64,000 nt of DNA from an uncultured Allomuricauda sp. (GTDB lineage Bacteria > Bacteroidota > Bacteroidia > Flavobacteriales > Flavobacteriaceae), in contig NZ_CANMPQ010000001.1 in the NCBI RefSeq assembly GCF_947499695.1, positions 1,488,001-1,552,000 on the forward strand. Direction: 5' to 3'. Under the pieces are notes generated by a model that saw only the letters and a list, made by a program, of their open reading frames with translations, did no database searches and was not told the origin of the DNA. Positions 38,139 through 46,920 of the stretch are shown here, piece after piece. Each line of letters opens with the position of its first letter. Position 1 is the first letter of the stretch. Both the position numbers and the translations under genes were made by a program.

Positions 38139-39890
38139 TTAGAAGTCAAACTTATATGCTACACCGGCAAGTGCCTGAAAGCCCTGTACCCTAAAATTGG
38201 CCCAACGCTGATAATCGTTGTTGGCAATATTGGATGCTTTTACAAAAATGGAAAGCTGATCATTAAAACGATAGCCCACATGTGCATTGGCATCAAAGTA
38301 ACTGTCCAAAGTAATGATTGTAGCCGGAAACTGAGGAGGTAACGTATTCTGAATGGCCTGAGCTACTAAATCATCACGTTCTCCAACGTAAAAAAGGTTG
38401 GCGCCTAAGTACCATTGTTCATTTATTTGGTAGTCCATGAATAGTGACCCTTTTATGGAAGGTAAGTTCCAAGCTGGATTGTCTGTCTCGGTATCATAAT
38501 CATAGAATTCTGCGTTGATGCCCAAAGTAAAGTTTCGATTGACATCAATATTGAGTTCTCCAAAAATGCCCAAGGTTTTTACGTCATCATAAAAAACTTG
38601 GAAAGAGTTGCCATAGTTATACCCTTTTTCATCCATTCTGAACAGGTTCTGCGGATTTAGGAAGAATAAGGGTTTCCTATTCTCAGCAGCATAAGATCCC
38701 TTGATATTGTAGCCGACGTTGGAGAACAGTTGGCCCTTTAGTCCCAAATACCCCTCATATTGTTGGTCTGTAGGTTGAATATCCAAAGTTGGAGATACGT
38801 AAGGATTGTCATCGACAAAATCGTGATACGAATTTTGTTTGAGTTCACCCTCTATTCCACCATAAGCTATCACATTTTCATCCAATAAGCGATAGGAAGC
38901 AGTCACAGCTGGGTATATGTAGAAGTTACTGTCACTATTTTCCATATCCAGACCATAAACAAGATTAGCTCCTAAATTAAGCGTAAGGTCGTCGCGTAAT
39001 ATCAAAAGACTTGGATTTACACCAACTTGAAACTGACTGTAGTTGATTTCCCCAGTATTTATTTCGTTATTTAGTGAAGCATTTGCAAAGTTGCCGCCTA
39101 CATAATCCAATTTTGTATTGATGGTCACTAGCTCTTCCGTAATGGGAAGTTCGATGGTCGGGGCGATTACAACCCGATTTTCTCCGGAGTCGGTGGCATC
39201 CCAGAATCTACGCAATAAAATACTTCCCTTTTTAAAGAATGAATCCTCTAAACTCAAGTGTGCTTTAGCTTCAGCATTGAAATAATTCTGTTGCTCATCA
39301 ATGCCTGCGATAGTGGCATCATCAAAAGCTCCGTTTTCAATTCCATACCAATTGTACAACTGATGTTGCAGCCCCACACTGGCACCCCAATCCATATAAC
39401 GATCCTTTTTGGCGTAAGAAGCGCTAAGCTTGGTATTATAGAAATCGGCATCCAAAGGTGTTGTTTCTATAGCACCCCGTGATGAGTGATGACTCAATCC
39501 AAAATCGAGCAAGCTTTCACCTCTTCTAAATTCCCGGCTTGTATATAAATCGACCAATGCGTTGTTATAATTTCCGAGGCCAATGGAAGCCGAGGAGTTA
39601 TACAAGGTTGGGGGTGGAGTTTTCTTTACTCGCGAAGCCTTCCCTTTTGCTGGGGTAAATGTGGAGGCTACCGGTACCGAGAAAATGCTATAATCCACTT
39701 TCTTTTTTTGGAGTACTATGGAATCGTTCAAAGTCGGGGTAGATTTAATCTTAAAAGCATCTGAAACGGTGGGGGAATACGGTTTTACAACAGTAACCGT
39801 TTCAGTGCCTATATCGTCGGTTTCCTGAGCTAAACCAACTCCCCAAAGGCTCAAAAAAAGTATTGAAAATATATAATTGATCTTGTGCAT
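38139..39890 (-). CDS. Outer-membrane beta-barrel (TonB-dependent-receptor-like, no plug)
   Basis: A 583-residue protein with a signal peptide ending near GLAQ. Immediately after the signal lies TETVTVVKPY, similar to a TonB box, then about 70 residues rich in Pro, Lys and Thr, then amphipathic strands up to the terminal VAYKFDF. No plug domain is seen, which is odd for a TonB-dependent receptor. It lies 15 bases after the large TPR gene and is certainly in one operon with it, suggesting the TPR protein serves this barrel from the periplasm. The substrate is unknown. Confidence 0.78.
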   Translation of the reverse strand: MHKINYIFSILFLSLWGVGLAQETDDIGTETVTVVKPYSPTVSDAFKIKSTPTLNDSIVLQKKKVDYSIFSVPVASTFTPAKGKASRVKKTPPPTLYNSSASIGLGNYNNALVDLYTSREFRRGESLLDFGLSHHSSRGAIETTPLDADFYNTKLSASYAKKDRYMDWGASVGLQHQLYNWYGIENGAFDDATIAGIDEQQNYFNAEAKAHLSLEDSFFKKGSILLRRFWDATDSGENRVVIAPTIELPITEELVTINTKLDYVGGNFANASLNNEINTGEINYSQFQVGVNPSLLILRDDLTLNLGANLVYGLDMENSDSNFYIYPAVTASYRLLDENVIAYGGIEGELKQNSYHDFVDDNPYVSPTLDIQPTDQQYEGYLGLKGQLFSNVGYNIKGSYAAENRKPLFFLNPQNLFRMDEKGYNYGNSFQVFYDDVKTLGIFGELNIDVNRNFTLGINAEFYDYDTETDNPAWNLPSIKGSLFMDYQINEQWYLGANLFYVGERDDLVAQAIQNTLPPQFPATIITLDSYFDANAHVGYRFNDQLSIFVKASNIANNDYQRWANFRVQGFQALAGVAYKFDF

Positions 39891-39905
39891 GCTGCGTTTC
39901 GTTTT

Positions 39906-42900
39906 TTAATTGCCGTTAGGATCTACTGATGAATTGCTCTGCGCTTCCCTAGATTTAATGATGGAAAGTTCTCCACGAGCTTCCGCTACGATTTCATCAA
40001 ACTCTGAAAAATTGGAAATCACACTTTCCAATATGTAGGACGCCTGAAAAGCATCTCCCAAGGCATAGAAATTCTTGGCCATAATAATCAGTCCTTTACC
40101 GCCCCATTCTTTATAACCTGAATAATCCTTAGCTAATTTTTGAACCGCTATGTTTGAAGCTTCAAAATCCTGGTCCTGGTTTTTAAAATAAGCATCATAG
40201 TACCAGGCTTCGGCCGCAAGTTCTCCCGTGGCTATTTTTTTCACTTCCCTATAGGCAGTTTTTGCCAAACCTTCATCGTTTGTTGCAATAGCTGAACGTG
40301 CAATCATGACTTGCGCATCACTCTTGATTCGGTTATCAATTTTTGGAGCTTTCAACACTTTTTCGGCATAAGCGATAGTCTGCCTGTAATTGTCCTGACC
40401 ATAATAGCCTTTCATTAGATTGGATTGGGCGAAAGTTCTATTCTGTGAAATCTCAGCAATGCCTTCCAATCTTTCCAAATAAGGAATTGCACTTTGATAG
40501 TCTTGTCTGCCTACATAAATTTCGCAGACGCGTGTCAAAGCCTGTTCACCATACTCTCCTCCACTATCGGCAACAGCCTTAAACTTTTCAAGTGCTTTAT
40601 CTTTTTGATTTTTCCCAAAATAGATTTGAGCCAAATTGAAATTGACTTCGAGGGCATGTACGCCATTAGGGAACTGTTTTAAATAATCCTCGTATCCGCG
40701 AATCGCGGCATCTGTTTTTCCTTCGAGATATTTTCGGTCCGCAGCTTCAAAGCTGGCGTTCTCCAGTTCGGAATCGGTGACCTCCACAAAATCTAGATTT
40801 CGTACCCAAGCGGCATACTCGCTCACCCTGCCTTCATCAACATATACCAATTTGGCAGTGGCTACGGCCTGTTTGGCTTCTTGAGTATTCGGATATTTAT
40901 TGACAACCTCCTTTAAACGTGTCAAAGCTTGACCATTTCGATTGGCATTGTAGTGCACCAATCCTTGTCTTAGCATCGCCCGGGGAGCAAACTTACTTCT
41001 TCTAAATTGCTCGATAAGTCTATCATAAGTTTGTAATCCCAAACTTTCATTATCTGCTTTGATATAAGAATTGCCTAATTCGAAAAGGGCATCATCTCGG
41101 AGTGATGATTTTGGGTATCGAGAAAGAAATTGGTTCAATCCATCAATTTTGACTGATTGTCTTCCTAAAAACCCATCACAAAGCACCTTTTGAAACGCTG
41201 CATAGTCCCTTTCAGGGCCGTTCATTTTAGAAGATTCGTTATATGCACTCTTGGCCAAGCTGTATTTGCTGGAAACAAAGTAACCATCACCCAATCTAAC
41301 GTAACTATCATTCAGTCTTTCCTTGTCCTTCGGATTAGAGTCAATTACCTTTTTAAAGTGTTTTGAGGCATTGGAATAATCCTTCAGCTTAAAATAACAG
41401 TACCCCAAATTGTAATCTAAGTTTTGATAAACAGGCAAGTTTTTGGCAGATGGATTCCGTTGGAATGTTCCAAAATCTTCCAAAGCTTCTTCGAAACGGT
41501 TCAAACGATAAGCGGATTCTGCTTTCCAATATAGAGCCCGGGCCTCAAAAGATGGATTTTCTGCGCTCTTCAAAGACTTGGAAAAGCGTTCTAAAGCGGG
41601 TTCATATTCACCTTCTATAAAAAGTTCAACTCCCCTATAAAAGGCCACTTTTTGATACGTTTCTTTGCTTGCATAGCCCTTGTTTTTTTCCAAAAGCTCC
41701 ATCGCACCTTCAAAGTTCCTTGAGGTAATATAAGAATCGACCAACAGTTCTTGTATTTCTTGTTGATGCTCATCCTTTGGATATTTTTCCAAGTATGTGG
41801 CCATTACCTGAGGAACCGGTTCGTAGGCGTTTCCGATTTCATAACTCAAACGGGCATAGTTCAGAAGGGCATCTTTTTGAATCTCTGCACTGAAATCCAT
41901 TTGTGATGCATTTCGAAAAGCATTCAACGCTTCCGATTTTTTATCCAATTTCAAATAGCATTCGGCCAAATGATAATAGGCATTTTGGGAAACACTGTTT
42001 GTTCCCCCAATTATTTTATTGAAGTATTGAATGGCACCATCATAATCCCCTTGTTTGTAGTGACTATATCCGGTAAGATAGTAATCGGTATTGCTAAGTC
42101 TTCCCCTTTTTCCCCTGTATTTCTTAAGATATGGTATAGCCTCATTATACTGTTCAAGGTTGAAATAACTTTCACCAATGATTTTGTTTAACTCAGAAAC
42201 TTCCTTCCTATCCGATTTGGGGAGTTGTTTTTTTGCCATTGCAATGGCCTCTTCAAAATTTCCCAGTTTAAAATTGAGATCAGCCTGATAATAGGATAGT
42301 TTCTCATTTAATAATTCGGGGTCAGTGATTTGGTCGAACCTAGCACTAGCCTCGTCATAATCATCTTGTTCGTAGGCAATGTACCCTAAATAATACTTGG
42401 CTTGCGAACCGTATTTTTGGGAATTGCTTACCCTACTTAAATAGCGTTCGGCCTCTTTAGGTCTTTTGGAAGCATAGAGCGCATAACCGTTGTTAAAATC
42501 AAAACGCTCTTTATCGTTGTGAGACATGGCGGATTGATCAACTTTTTTATACCACTTTAGGGAATAGGGATACTTCCCCGTTTCAAAATAATAATCGGCA
42601 ACATCCAAAAAAGCGGAGTTTCGTTTTGTCGAAGTCGGATAGCGTTCCACAAATTCTTCCATCATCTTATCCGCTCCCCTTTGATTCAAACGAATGGCGG
42701 CATTGGCGGCATAGTATGCGCTATTGGCCTCTGTTTCATAATCTCCAGTAGATGCTCTTACCTTTTCAAAAATGGTTTGAGCGGCTTGATACTGCTGATT
42801 ATTGTACAATGCCAAAGCATCTTGGAATTCTTTGTTTTCGTGGGAATAAATCTTGGTTTCCTGCGCTTTACAGATGTAAAGGGTTCCCAATAACATTGGG

Positions 42901-42926
42901 AAAAGAAGGAGGTTTTTTCGACTCAT
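39906..42926 (-). CDS. Large periplasmic tetratricopeptide-repeat protein
   Basis: A 1006-residue exported protein with a short signal peptide (ending near CKAQ). Almost the whole length is made of TPR-type helical pairs (about 20 or more), for example YSLKWYKKVDQ, EAIPYLKKYRG, GDYDGAIQYFNKIIGG, FEEALEDFGTFQR and DYQSAIPYLERLEG, broadly like the YbgF/BamD/PilW style of envelope TPR. It is first in a two-gene unit with the plugless barrel gene and divergent from ftsE. This pairing beside ftsE is, from memory, recurrent in Flavobacteriia. A role in outer-membrane assembly or transport is an inference. Confidence 0.85.
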   Translation of the reverse strand: MSRKNLLLFPMLLGTLYICKAQETKIYSHENKEFQDALALYNNQQYQAAQTIFEKVRASTGDYETEANSAYYAANAAIRLNQRGADKMMEEFVERYPTSTKRNSAFLDVADYYFETGKYPYSLKWYKKVDQSAMSHNDKERFDFNNGYALYASKRPKEAERYLSRVSNSQKYGSQAKYYLGYIAYEQDDYDEASARFDQITDPELLNEKLSYYQADLNFKLGNFEEAIAMAKKQLPKSDRKEVSELNKIIGESYFNLEQYNEAIPYLKKYRGKRGRLSNTDYYLTGYSHYKQGDYDGAIQYFNKIIGGTNSVSQNAYYHLAECYLKLDKKSEALNAFRNASQMDFSAEIQKDALLNYARLSYEIGNAYEPVPQVMATYLEKYPKDEHQQEIQELLVDSYITSRNFEGAMELLEKNKGYASKETYQKVAFYRGVELFIEGEYEPALERFSKSLKSAENPSFEARALYWKAESAYRLNRFEEALEDFGTFQRNPSAKNLPVYQNLDYNLGYCYFKLKDYSNASKHFKKVIDSNPKDKERLNDSYVRLGDGYFVSSKYSLAKSAYNESSKMNGPERDYAAFQKVLCDGFLGRQSVKIDGLNQFLSRYPKSSLRDDALFELGNSYIKADNESLGLQTYDRLIEQFRRSKFAPRAMLRQGLVHYNANRNGQALTRLKEVVNKYPNTQEAKQAVATAKLVYVDEGRVSEYAAWVRNLDFVEVTDSELENASFEAADRKYLEGKTDAAIRGYEDYLKQFPNGVHALEVNFNLAQIYFGKNQKDKALEKFKAVADSGGEYGEQALTRVCEIYVGRQDYQSAIPYLERLEGIAEISQNRTFAQSNLMKGYYGQDNYRQTIAYAEKVLKAPKIDNRIKSDAQVMIARSAIATNDEGLAKTAYREVKKIATGELAAEAWYYDAYFKNQDQDFEASNIAVQKLAKDYSGYKEWGGKGLIIMAKNFYALGDAFQASYILESVISNFSEFDEIVAEARGELSIIKSREAQSNSSVDPNGN

Positions 42927-43060
42927 AGTGTTCTACGCTGTTCTCGATTGACTGTTACCATAACGTCAAATTTTAGGCCAAAGTATATTTTAAGGATTTT
43001 CAAAAGGTATCCAAGCTTATATTTTAGAACTTAGTACCTTTATTTTTTCAAATCGATATC

Positions 43061-43744
43061 ATGTCCGAAACCATATTAAAATTAGAGGATGTTGCCGTTT
43101 TTCAAAAAGAGAATCTCATATTAAAGGATATCTCCCTGGAAGTCAAGAAAGGTGAATTTGTTTATGTCATCGGAAAGACCGGCAGTGGTAAGAGTAGTTT
43201 TATGAAGACTCTTTATGCTGATATTCCATTACGTCAAGGTACTGGCAGTATTGTTGATTTTGATTTGAAAAATCTGCAGGAAAAGGAAATTCCCTTTTTA
43301 CGTAGAAAGTTGGGAATCGTTTTTCAAGATTTTAAGTTGCTGCCTGACCGTAATGTGAACAACAATCTCCGATTTGTCCTGAAGGCCACTGGTTGGACCG
43401 ACCTCGGAAAAATGGACACAAAAATTGAAGAGGTTCTGGATAAAGTGGGCATGAAGACCAAAGGTTTTAAGTATCCGCATGAACTTTCTGGTGGAGAACA
43501 ACAGCGCATCGCTATAGCCCGTGCCCTATTAAACGATCCTGAGTTGATTTTGGCCGATGAACCAACGGGAAATCTTGACCCACAAACCAGTGTAGAAGTG
43601 ATGAAAGTCCTCCAAGATATCAATCAAAATGGGCGGACCATTATTATGGCCACGCATGACTACGCATTAATTTTAAAATATCCCCACAAAACCCTAAAAT
43701 GCGACGGAAGTAAAGTTTTTGAGGTTATCCAAAAGGCTATTTGA
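43061..43744 (+). CDS. ftsE: Cell division ATP-binding protein FtsE
   Basis: The ATPase of the FtsEX complex, which couples division to periplasmic peptidoglycan hydrolases. The 227-residue product has Walker [12 protein letters not shown]-loop [10 protein letters not shown], signature [15 protein letters not shown], Walker [15 protein letters not shown] and switch His in MATHDY. FtsE is separated from the TypeII/LolD-like ATPases by the short compact form and the [10 protein letters not shown] segment. No ftsX is adjacent, as usual in Flavobacteriia. The next gene overlaps or abuts its stop and is likely co-translated. Confidence 0.9.
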   Translation: MSETILKLEDVAVFQKENLILKDISLEVKKGEFVYVIGKTGSGKSSFMKTLYADIPLRQGTGSIVDFDLKNLQEKEIPFLRRKLGIVFQDFKLLPDRNVNNNLRFVLKATGWTDLGKMDTKIEEVLDKVGMKTKGFKYPHELSGGEQQRIAIARALLNDPELILADEPTGNLDPQTSVEVMKVLQDINQNGRTIIMATHDYALILKYPHKTLKCDGSKVFEVIQKAI

Positions 43745-43746
43745 CC

Positions 43747-44178
43747 ATGATTTTAAAAAGACAAGATTGCGGCAAGGAAAAGAAAACAAACCCTATTATT
43801 GGGATATTTCTGTTTATTGTCTCCATTATTTTAATGGTAATAACAGGGCCTCTAGGTTTTGTCTTTGGAATTTTCCATCAACTTTTCACTAAAGGTTTCA
43901 GGGGGGTTGGGGAGTTTGCGCTGAAAATGGCAGTTTCTGTAGATCAGTTAGGAAATGTTATTATGCAGCATCTGTTCAATCTGCTTTGGGTTAAAAAGGG
44001 AGGATATCTTTTTGGTAACAGGGATGAAACCATTTCAAGTGCACTGGGAAAGAACAAACAATTGGACACATTAACATCCTTTGGAAAACTGATTGACAAA
44101 ATTCTCGACACGATTGACCCCAATCACACATTGAATTCTATAGACTATTTTGTACAACCTTCTCAGGAGAATGGTTAA
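43747..44178 (+). CDS. Hypothetical membrane-associated protein downstream of ftsE
   Basis: 143 residues from the ATG two bases after the ftsE stop (an overlapping TTG is also possible). One long hydrophobic segment (IIGIFLFIVSIILMVITGPLGFVFGIF, residues 17-43) could form one or two membrane passes. The rest is soluble and mildly basic, ending in a charged tail. The family is not recognised. Coupling to ftsE suggests a division or envelope role, but this is inference from position only. Confidence 0.7.
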   Translation: MILKRQDCGKEKKTNPIIGIFLFIVSIILMVITGPLGFVFGIFHQLFTKGFRGVGEFALKMAVSVDQLGNVIMQHLFNLLWVKKGGYLFGNRDETISSALGKNKQLDTLTSFGKLIDKILDTIDPNHTLNSIDYFVQPSQENG

Positions 44179-44262
44179 AAACTATTGGATATCCAATATT
44201 TATACATTTTTTGACCGCCAAAAGTTTTTTGTTTCTTTGCCAAAATTAAATTTTCCCAGTTT

Positions 44263-45030
44263 ATGGAAATTCTCGGTATAGATATCGGCGGATCTGGCAT
44301 TAAAGGTGCTTTGGTCAATGCCGAAACCGGAGAGATGTTGACAGAACGACATCGGATACCCACCCCTAGTTCAAGAAAGCCAGACGAAATGGCTTCGGTA
44401 GTAAAGCAAATTGTTGATCATTTTAATTATGATGGCCTAGTAGGCTGTGGTTTCCCAACAATTGTAAAAAATGGGGTCTGTCAATCAGCAGGTAATCTTC
44501 ATCCCAGCTGGGTAGATGTAAACATTGATGAACTTTTTACGGAAGTGACGGGTCGTGAATTCACTGTATTGAACGATGCTGATGCAGCTGGCTACGCCTC
44601 AATGAACTATGGTGTCGGAAAAGGAAAACAGGGATTGGTCATTATGATTACCATCGGAACAGGACTTGGAAGTGGAGCTTTCTACAATGGGATTTTATTA
44701 CCCAATTTTGAATTGGGTCAGATTCCCTATAAAAAATACAGCAAAATAGAACAATGGGCAGCTGCTTCGGCCAAAGAAAGAGAGAACCTATCCTATGAAA
44801 AATGGGGTAAACGTTTCAACAAGTTCCTAAAATATGTAGAACTCATCATCTCACCAGATCTGATTATTGTAGGTGGTGGCACTTCCAAAAAATGGAAAGA
44901 GTTCAGCAATCTGATCACAATTGATACCGAGGTTGTAAAAGCAGAGCTTATGAACAACGCCGGAATAATAGGGCCTGCAGTTGCTTGCTTACGTGAACAG
45001 CACCACGGCCATTTGACCAAAAAAAGTTAG
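44263..45030 (+). CDS. ppgK: Polyphosphate glucokinase, ROK family
   Basis: It phosphorylates glucose, with polyphosphate and/or ATP as donor in known homologues. The 255-residue product has the phosphate-1 motif GIDIGGSGIKGAL, the PTPSSRKPDEM segment, the catalytic Asp in LNDADAAGYA, and phosphate-2 motif ITIGTGLGSGAF. The polyphosphate-type signature is supported by its short length and the absence of the ROK zinc-binding Cys cluster. Its TAG stop overlaps the oppositely oriented typA stop by 4 bases. Confidence 0.85.
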   Translation: MEILGIDIGGSGIKGALVNAETGEMLTERHRIPTPSSRKPDEMASVVKQIVDHFNYDGLVGCGFPTIVKNGVCQSAGNLHPSWVDVNIDELFTEVTGREFTVLNDADAAGYASMNYGVGKGKQGLVIMITIGTGLGSGAFYNGILLPNFELGQIPYKKYSKIEQWAAASAKERENLSYEKWGKRFNKFLKYVELIISPDLIIVGGGTSKKWKEFSNLITIDTEVVKAELMNNAGIIGPAVACLREQHHGHLTKKS

Positions 45031-46826
45031 TCGATCTTATTTCGCTTTCTGTCTACTTCCTTAAGGAAGATTTTTCGAAGTCTTAGATGACTTGGAGTGA
45101 CCTCAACGTACTCATCCTTCTGAATGTATTCCAAAGCTTCTTCCAATGAAAATTTGATGGCCGGAACAATTTTGGCCTTATCATCTGCTCCAGAAGATCG
45201 CACATTGGATAATTTTTTGGTTTTCGTAACATTCACTGTCATGTCATCTCCACGGGAGTTCTCACCAATCACCTGTCCCTCATAAATATCTTCTCCTGGA
45301 TCAATGAAGAATTTACCACGTTCCTGAAGTTTATCTATCGAGTATGGAATTGCAGTTCCTTTTTCCATAGAAACCAGAGAACCGTTTATACGTTGGGCAA
45401 TATCTCCTTTTAGAGGTTGATATTCCAAAAATCGGTGTGCCATAATCGCTTCACCAGCAGTTGCGGTCAACAATTGGTTACGCAAACCGATTATTCCCCT
45501 TGAAGGAATTATAAATTCACATAACATTCGAGACCCCTTTGCCTCCATGCTGGTCATCTCACCTTTTCTAATGGAAACCATCTCTACTGCTTTTCCAGAA
45601 ACTTCCTCGGGTAAATCGATGGTCAAATGCTCAACAGGCTCACATTTTACCCCATCAACTTCTTTAATGATTACCTGAGGTTGTCCTATTTGAAGTTCGT
45701 ATCCTTCCCTTCTCATAGTTTCAATCAACACGGAAAGATGCAGAACTCCTCGTCCGAATACCATAAACTTGTCGGCACTATCAGTTTCATTAACACGAAG
45801 AGCCAAATTTTTCTCCAATTCCTTTTCCAAACGCTCTTTGATATGCCTAGAGGTAACAAACTTTCCGTCTTTCCCAAAGAACGGACTGTCGTTAATGGTA
45901 AAAAGCATGCTCATCGTAGGTTCGTCGATAGCGATAGTCTTCAATTTTTCCGGATTTTCAAAATCAGCAACCGTATCTCCAATTTCGAAACCTTCCACTC
46001 CGATTATTGCACAAATATCACCGGCGACAACTTCTTGCACCTTCTTACGTCCCAGACCATCAAAGGTGAAAAGTTCTTTCACTTTTGATTTTACAATGCT
46101 TCCATCCCTTTTTACCAAGGAAATTTGCTGTCCTTCCTTAAGAGTTCCTCGTTGTAACCTTCCAATAGCAATTCGACCTGTAAAAGAAGAGAAATCCAAG
46201 GAGGTAATGAGCATTTGGGTTGACCCTTGCTCGGGTTTAAACACCGGAACATGATCAATTACCATATCCAAAAGTGGTTCGATATTATCGGTTGGTTTTT
46301 GCCAATCCTCACTCATCCAATTCTGCTTGGCAGAACCATAAACAGTTGGAAAATCAAGTTGCCATTCCTCTGCTCCCAATTCGAACATCAAATCGAAAAC
46401 TTTTTCATGTACTTCTTCAGGAGTACAGTTCTCTTTATCCACTTTATTGATGACCACACAAGGTTTTAGTCCCAAATCAATTGCTTTTTGCAAAACAAAT
46501 CGGGTTTGAGGCATAGGACCTTCGAAAGCATCCACCAATAACAACACCCCATCGGCCATATTCAGCACTCGCTCTACTTCACCACCAAAATCAGCGTGAC
46601 CAGGTGTATCAATAATGTTGATTTTAGTATCCTTATAGACCACAGAGACGTTTTTGGAAACAATGGTAATTCCGCGTTCCCTCTCCAGGTCATTATTGTC
46701 CAAAATAAGGTCTCCCTTGTTCTCATTGTCCCGGAACAAACGGCAATGGTACATGATCTTATCCACCAAAGTAGTTTTACCGTGGTCTACGTGGGCAATG
46801 ATTGCAATATTCTTAATCTTGGACAT
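45027..46826 (-). CDS. typA: Translational GTPase TypA/BipA
   Basis: A ribosome-associated GTPase of the EF-G family, involved in 50S assembly and stress or cold adaptation. The 599 residues include the GTPase motifs AHVDHGKTTL, the DxxG in DTPGHADFGGEV, and NKVD, then domain 2, the two alpha/beta domains (VFGRGVLHLSVLIETMRREGYELQ) and the TypA-specific C-terminal domain (LTATAGEAIMAHRF). It is full length. The stop overlaps that of ppgK on the opposite strand. A good -7 box precedes it. Confidence 0.97.
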   Translation of the reverse strand: MSKIKNIAIIAHVDHGKTTLVDKIMYHCRLFRDNENKGDLILDNNDLERERGITIVSKNVSVVYKDTKINIIDTPGHADFGGEVERVLNMADGVLLLVDAFEGPMPQTRFVLQKAIDLGLKPCVVINKVDKENCTPEEVHEKVFDLMFELGAEEWQLDFPTVYGSAKQNWMSEDWQKPTDNIEPLLDMVIDHVPVFKPEQGSTQMLITSLDFSSFTGRIAIGRLQRGTLKEGQQISLVKRDGSIVKSKVKELFTFDGLGRKKVQEVVAGDICAIIGVEGFEIGDTVADFENPEKLKTIAIDEPTMSMLFTINDSPFFGKDGKFVTSRHIKERLEKELEKNLALRVNETDSADKFMVFGRGVLHLSVLIETMRREGYELQIGQPQVIIKEVDGVKCEPVEHLTIDLPEEVSGKAVEMVSIRKGEMTSMEAKGSRMLCEFIIPSRGIIGLRNQLLTATAGEAIMAHRFLEYQPLKGDIAQRINGSLVSMEKGTAIPYSIDKLQERGKFFIDPGEDIYEGQVIGENSRGDDMTVNVTKTKKLSNVRSSGADDKAKIVPAIKFSLEEALEYIQKDEYVEVTPSHLRLRKIFLKEVDRKRNKID

Positions 46827-46845
46827 AACCTGATTTTTAAGCCCG

Positions 46846-46853
46846 CAAAGATA
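46846..46853 (-). promoter_or_regulatory. -7 promoter box of typA
   Basis: The minus strand reads TATCTTTG, an exact TAnnTTTG match, 19 bases before the typA ATG; same sequence as the folE box. Confidence 0.6.
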
Positions 46854-46920
46854 CTGCGATTTCTTTACTTGAGCACACTGCTAAAGTTATTTTTATCTTA
46901 TTGATTGTTAAGCAATTCCG

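Noticed and set aside
45627-46254. Two long plus-strand open frames opposite typA
   Set aside because: Antisense shadows of a strongly conserved GTPase gene; no independent coding signal.
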